Part shown: positions 60,682 through 64,000 of the stretch, piece after piece
How positions within the stretch are numbered: the first letter of the stretch is position 1
Layout of the letters: each line of letters begins with the position of its first letter
Assembly: GCF_002095385.1 (NCBI RefSeq)
Contig: NZ_MIPP01000011.1
Coordinates: 20,799 to 84,798 of the forward strand
DNA from: Pantoea eucrina
GTDB lineage: Bacteria > Pseudomonadota > Gammaproteobacteria > Enterobacterales > Enterobacteriaceae
DNA: 64,000 bases
Reading direction: 5' to 3'
Notes under the pieces: model-generated
The model's input: the letters and a program-made list of their open reading frames with translations, nothing else
The model's database searches: none
What the model was told of the DNA's origin: nothing
Program-made: the position numbers and the translations under genes

Positions 60682-61998
60682 ATGATGAAATCAGTTTTGG
60701 CCCTGATGCTGGGCACCCTGACGTTCAGCGCGCTGGCTGACGATGTGGCCGCCGAATCACTGATCAAACGCGGTGAATATCTGGCGCGCGCCGGGGACTG
60801 CGTGGCCTGCCATAGCGCGGCCGGCGGCAAGCCGTTTGCCGGCGGACTGGCAATGGCGACGCCGATTGGCACCATCTACTCCACCAATATCACACCTGAT
60901 AAAGCGACCGGCATTGGTGACTACAGCTATGACGACTTTCAGAAAGCAGTGCGTCATGGCGTAGCGAAAAATGGCGATACGCTCTATCCGGCGATGCCTT
61001 ATCCCTCCTACGCGGTTGTCAGCGACGAGGATATGAAAGCGCTTTACGCTTATTTTATGCACGGCGTGGCGCCGGTCAGCCAGGCGAACAAAGAGAGCGA
61101 CATTCCCTGGCCGCTCTCCATGCGCTGGCCGCTGGCGATCTGGCGCGGCATCTTTGCACCGGACGTGAAAGCGTTCCAGCCCGCCGCACAGGAAGATCCG
61201 GCGCTGGCGCGCGGACGCTATCTGGTTGAAGGGCTCGGACACTGCGGAGCGTGCCATACGCCGCGCAGCATTACGATGCAGGAGAAAGCGCTGAACAACG
61301 GTGACGGCAGCGACTACCTTGCCGGCAGCAACGCACCAATTGATGGCTGGACCGCCAGCAATCTGCGCGGTGACAACCGTGACGGGCTGGGCCGCTGGAG
61401 CGAAGAGGAGCTGAAGCAGTTCCTGCGCTTTGGCCGTAACGATCACACCGCGGCGTTTGGCGGTATGACCGAGGTGGTGGAACACAGCCTGCAGCATCTC
61501 AGCGATGAGGATATCAGCGCGATTGCGAAGTATCTGAAGTCGCTGGGCGCCAAAGATCCGCAGCAGGCGGTATTTACCCCGGATGATACGGTAGCGAAAG
61601 CGCTGTGGCACGGCGATGACAGCCAGCCGGGCGCGTCAGTCTACGTAGACAGCTGTGCTGCCTGCCATAAAACTGACGGTTCAGGCTATCAGCGCTTCTA
61701 TCCGGCGCTGCGCGGCAACCCGGTTGTGATGGCTGACGATCCGGCTTCGCTGATCCACATTGTGCTGGTGGGCGGTACGCTCCCAGGCGTGAAAGGCGCG
61801 CCGACGGCCATCACCATGCCGGCATTTGGCTGGCGTCTCAGCGACCAGCAGGTTGCGGATGTGGTGAACTTTATTCGCAGCAGCTGGGGCAACGGCGTTA
61901 CCACCCGCGTAACGGCTGGCGACGTGGCGAAGCAGCGTAAGGATAAAACGGTACAGCCTTATCAGGGCAGCGCGGATATCCACGCATTAGAGAAGTAA
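60682..61998 (+). CDS. Triheme cytochrome c subunit of gluconate 2-dehydrogenase
   Basis: Membrane-anchored cytochrome c passing electrons from the flavoprotein to ubiquinone. Three heme c sites: CVACH near residue 42, CGACH near 190 and CAACH near 330, each followed by family-typical methionine regions. A signal peptide (KSVLALMLGTLTFSALA) opens the protein. Three ATGs are possible (60676, 60682, 60685); 60682 is best spaced from AAGGA. Last gene of a three-gene operon that links the periplasm to ubiquinone made by the ubiCA pathway. Confidence 0.92.
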   Translation: MMKSVLALMLGTLTFSALADDVAAESLIKRGEYLARAGDCVACHSAAGGKPFAGGLAMATPIGTIYSTNITPDKATGIGDYSYDDFQKAVRHGVAKNGDTLYPAMPYPSYAVVSDEDMKALYAYFMHGVAPVSQANKESDIPWPLSMRWPLAIWRGIFAPDVKAFQPAAQEDPALARGRYLVEGLGHCGACHTPRSITMQEKALNNGDGSDYLAGSNAPIDGWTASNLRGDNRDGLGRWSEEELKQFLRFGRNDHTAAFGGMTEVVEHSLQHLSDEDISAIAKYLKSLGAKDPQQAVFTPDDTVAKALWHGDDSQPGASVYVDSCAACHKTDGSGYQRFYPALRGNPVVMADDPASLIHIVLVGGTLPGVKGAPTAITMPAFGWRLSDQQVADVVNFIRSSWGNGVTTRVTAGDVAKQRKDKTVQPYQGSADIHALEK

Positions 61999-62020
61999 GC
62001 GCGCCTGCGGAGCGTTAATT

Positions 62021-62046
62021 ATCCGGGCCTGGTGCCCGGATTTTTT
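62021..62046 (+). terminator. Intrinsic terminator after the gluconate dehydrogenase operon
   Basis: ATCCGGGC and GCCCGGAT pair around a short loop (CTGGT region), followed by TTTTT. Confidence 0.88.
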
Positions 62047-62160
62047 ATGGGCGAAAAACAGCGACGGATCAGCCAAAGCCAGCGCGGGCGGGGGCTGAAC
62101 GCGATCGTCTACACTTAGTGGTGAGTGCAAAAGCTCACTAACTGATAAGCGGAGGGAACG

Positions 62161-62598
62161 ATGCAAGTAAGTCCTTATTTGTTTCTGTATGGTCGCTGTG
62201 AAGAAGCCATCGAATTTTACCTGCAGGCCACCGGCGGCAAAGTGCTGCAAAAAATGACCTTCGGCGATAATCCGGAGCAGGGAGAGCAGGTGGGCGATAA
62301 ATCCGCACCGCCGCTGCCACCGGAAAAAATCATGCATGCACATCTGCAGATTGGTCAGGGCGAGCTGATGCTGAGCGACGGCGATACCAGCAAGCCACCG
62401 GCGTCTGAGCACGCGGGTTATGCGGTAAGCCTGGCAACCACTGACGAGAAAGAGGGCAAAGAGTGGTTTGATAAACTCTCTGCTGGCGGCAAAATCACGA
62501 CCGAATGGCAGAAGACATTCTGGTCAGACGGCTTCGGCATGTTTATCGATAAGTTCAACATTCCGTGGCGCATCAACGTCGTGAAATCGCAGGATTAA
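62161..62598 (+). CDS. VOC-superfamily protein, PhnB/YjdN-like
   Basis: Vicinal-oxygen-chelate fold protein, 145 residues, close in size and pattern to E. coli YjdN. QVSPYLFLYGRCEEAIEFYL is the typical opening, then MHAHLQIGQGELMLSDG and a C-terminal FWSDGFGMFIDKFNIPWRIN. No enzymatic activity can be assigned. GCGGAGGGAACG precedes the ATG. Confidence 0.9.
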   Translation: MQVSPYLFLYGRCEEAIEFYLQATGGKVLQKMTFGDNPEQGEQVGDKSAPPLPPEKIMHAHLQIGQGELMLSDGDTSKPPASEHAGYAVSLATTDEKEGKEWFDKLSAGGKITTEWQKTFWSDGFGMFIDKFNIPWRINVVKSQD

Positions 62599-62605
62599 CG
62601 CCTCT

Positions 62606-62644
62606 GTTTTTGCCCCTCCGGCGCTGCATCCGGCGGGGCAAAAA
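62606..62644. terminator. Bidirectional terminator between the VOC gene and tsx
   Basis: TTTTTGCCCCTCCGG and CCGGCGGGGCAAAAA pair with one mismatch around an 8-nt loop. The A- and T-runs on both sides suit termination in both directions. Confidence 0.88.
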
Positions 62645-62652
62645 TGCCGTAC

Positions 62653-63516
62653 TTAGAAGTTGTAACCTGCCACCAGATAGTAACCCCAGCCGGTTGATTT
62701 CACTTCAAACGGACCATTGCCAAAATTCAGCTCCTGACCATCCGCCCACTGACCGCCGTTATGGAAATAACGCGCAACGGCAGAGACGTGCCAGTGATCG
62801 TAGTTCAGCGATAAAATATGGCTTGAGGCAACAGAGTTGCTGGTGCGCGAGCGGTCAGATTTATCGCGCAGATCGGAGCCCCAGTCAAAGTTGGTAAAGC
62901 CGATATAGCTCAGCTTGCCGCCCCACAGGTCGGTAATTGGCACAAAATATTTTACCTTGAAGCGGTAACCATCCCAGCTGTTCTCGTTGGCCGCGCCATA
63001 GTTTTCCCACTGATATTTGGCGTAAACGTTAAGCGAGAGACCGACATCGCTGTGGGTGTCGATATCGGTACCGAGACCCATATACCAGGTGTTCTGCCGG
63101 TTGTCGCTGTTGCGGCCCATATCGTAGATATAGTTGTTGGCAAAGAACCACTCTTTAAACGGACCGAATGCCAGGCTGGTGCCCGCCAGCTTGTCGAGCG
63201 ACAGGCGCGGCTCAATTTCCATAAACAGTGGCGTGCCGTGATCGAAGATGCCATTGGCGTTGCTGTTGCCCGCACCGAAGAAGTTTGGCAAATCGATGTA
63301 GCCGTAAAAATCGAACCACTCCTGTTTGGTAAAGGCTTCATATTCCAGGTAGACGTCGTTATTAAACTGCGGCCCGAAACGGGTATGGGTGCTGCCCACC
63401 ACGTTTACGCTCTGATGCCACCAGTCAGACAGATATTGCGGGTCGCTCTCTGCCTGCGCTGCGCCCATTCCGCTACCAATCAGTAATGCACCTGCTATCA
63501 ACGATTTAAATTTCAT
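62653..63516 (-). CDS. tsx: Nucleoside-specific channel Tsx
   Basis: Outer-membrane twelve-strand barrel for nucleosides and deoxynucleosides; in relatives also a phage and colicin receptor and albicidin entry route. The ATG at 63516 ([20 protein letters not shown]) opens a signal peptide cut after AQA; 287 residues (E. coli 294). [19 protein letters not shown] near the N-terminus and a terminal phenylalanine (YLVAGYNF). Two CRP sites 52 bp apart lie upstream, as in the CRP/CytR-controlled E. coli promoter. Confidence 0.94.
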   Translation of the reverse strand: MKFKSLIAGALLIGSGMGAAQAESDPQYLSDWWHQSVNVVGSTHTRFGPQFNNDVYLEYEAFTKQEWFDFYGYIDLPNFFGAGNSNANGIFDHGTPLFMEIEPRLSLDKLAGTSLAFGPFKEWFFANNYIYDMGRNSDNRQNTWYMGLGTDIDTHSDVGLSLNVYAKYQWENYGAANENSWDGYRFKVKYFVPITDLWGGKLSYIGFTNFDWGSDLRDKSDRSRTSNSVASSHILSLNYDHWHVSAVARYFHNGGQWADGQELNFGNGPFEVKSTGWGYYLVAGYNF

Positions 63517-63663
63517 TATTGTTTGACCACTTGCTGAGGATCGCCGCAGAGATGCCACGATCGAATGAGTACGTTCCCGGGTATTGAGCAGTATGCGGCG
63601 ATAACGCGTGCTGACTGCCAGCCTTCAGGCCCGCGTAATGTGCCTGTAACAGAGCGTTAGAAA

Positions 63664-63731
63664 ATAGATTTTCATCACATTTGTCAAAAAGTGTTGCAAT
63701 AGGATTCAGTTATTTTGTGACAATTGTCACA
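63664..63731 (-). promoter_or_regulatory. Two CRP sites upstream of tsx
   Basis: TGTGACAATTGTCACA at 63716-63731 is an exact TGTGA-N6-TCACA site. ATAGATTTTCATCACA at 63664-63679 has one good half (TGTGA on the tsx strand). Their centres are 52 bp apart, the geometry of CRP/CytR promoters such as deoP2 and tsx in E. coli, where CytR sits between. CytR control is inferred. Confidence 0.75.
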
Positions 63732-63808
63732 TATTCTATCTGCAGCGAACGGAACTCCGCAACCGTTTACGTGGTCGCGAAGAGATACGATTGGGAGTGG
63801 GGCGTGGA

Positions 63809-64000
63809 CGCCGGTTCCGTTTGCTACGGGCACCGGTTCCGGGTTAAGCGCCGGTTCCGTTCGCCACGGAGGCGGTTCCGTTCGCCGTCAGCGGCGGCAG
63901 CAGCCTGTGCTCCGGTCCTGCGCCGGGGCGTATGTTAAGCGCCAATTCCGTTCGCTACGGGGCGCTGGGGCCGGTTCCGTTCGCCGTCAGCGCCGGCAGC
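63809..64000. repeat. Short direct repeats, GGTTCCGTTCGCC type
   Basis: GGTTCC recurs at 63813, 63835, 63853, 63874 and 63973, with a variant AATTCCG at 63944. A longer unit TTCCGTTCGCCGTCAGCG occurs at 63877 and 63976, each followed by a CGGCAGC end; TTCGCTACGG or TTTGCTACGG variants are interspersed. The spacing is irregular and the array runs off the window end. No credible gene covers it. Confidence 0.75.

Noticed and set aside
63681..63938. An 85-residue open frame at the right edge
   Set aside because: It runs through CRP sites of tsx and the repeat block; its arginine-rich end is a by-product of the repeats.
63809..64000. CRISPR array
   Set aside because: Repeat units are short, variable and unevenly spaced, with no constant repeat and spacer length.

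Overview
The window is about 64 kb of chromosomal DNA from a member of the Enterobacterales, most likely Erwiniaceae and Pantoea-like. Evidence: moderately GC-rich coding DNA; near full-length matches to Escherichia core proteins in conserved order (psiE, ubiC-ubiA, plsB, dgkA, lexA-dinF-yjbJ-zur, dusA-pspG-qor-dnaB, tyrB, yjbQ-yjbR, uvrA/ssb, yjcB-soxS/soxR, ghxP, yjcE, actP-yjcH-acs, gltP); and a periplasmic gluconate-oxidising operon of a kind common in Pantoea and its relatives. Names rest on remembered family sequences; no search was run. I saw no rRNA, tRNA or CRISPR.

Layout. 1-3.1 kb: gluconate regulon (gntR, gntK-gntU), then a tandem palindromic repeat. 3.4-13.3 kb: phosphate (yjbB, psiE), quinone (ubiCA), phospholipid (plsB, dgkA), SOS (lexA-dinF) and zinc (zur) genes. 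13.7-23.8 kb: a TraF_2-like outer-membrane protein, dusA, pspG, qorA, dnaB, an Lrp-type regulator with a YitT membrane protein between dnaB and tyrB, yjbQR and an alcohol dehydrogenase. 24.0-27.7 kb: divergent uvrA and ssb. 27.8-33.6 kb: an accessory segment between ssb and yjcB holding an AbiEi-type antitoxin with a large palindromic operator, a gutted partner toxin, an IS3-family remnant, and a flippase plus TupA-like ATP-grasp pair. 33.6-46.3 kb: yjcB, soxS/soxR, gst, ghxP, yjcE, a LysR/LrgA/LrgB set, yfaZ and the acetate-scavenging genes acs-yjcH-actP. 46.9-57.9 kb: gltP, murQ-murP, an Aer-like aerotaxis receptor with a sigma-28 promoter, an AraC regulator diverging from an MFS exporter, dihydroxyacetone kinase and sbmA. 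58-64 kb: a three-subunit membrane gluconate 2-dehydrogenase operon, a VOC protein, tsx with two CRP sites, and a repeat-rich end.

How the genes connect. GntR-type operators with the same core lie before gntKU and before the gluconate dehydrogenase operon, so one regulator may balance direct gluconate uptake and phosphorylation against periplasmic oxidation. LexA boxes lie at lexA-dinF and between uvrA and ssb. CRP sites precede psiE and tsx. A Zur-box-like site precedes zur, and a SoxR site lies between soxS and soxR.

Caution on sequence quality. Eight single-base deletions (dinF, the TraF-like gene, the alcohol dehydrogenase, uvrA twice, yjcE, the lrgA-like gene, murP) each break an otherwise intact gene, and each is repaired by adding one G or C (one site, in the TraF-like gene, is not fixed to a single base). 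I read these mainly as base-calling errors, so these genes are listed as interrupted CDS rather than true pseudogenes.
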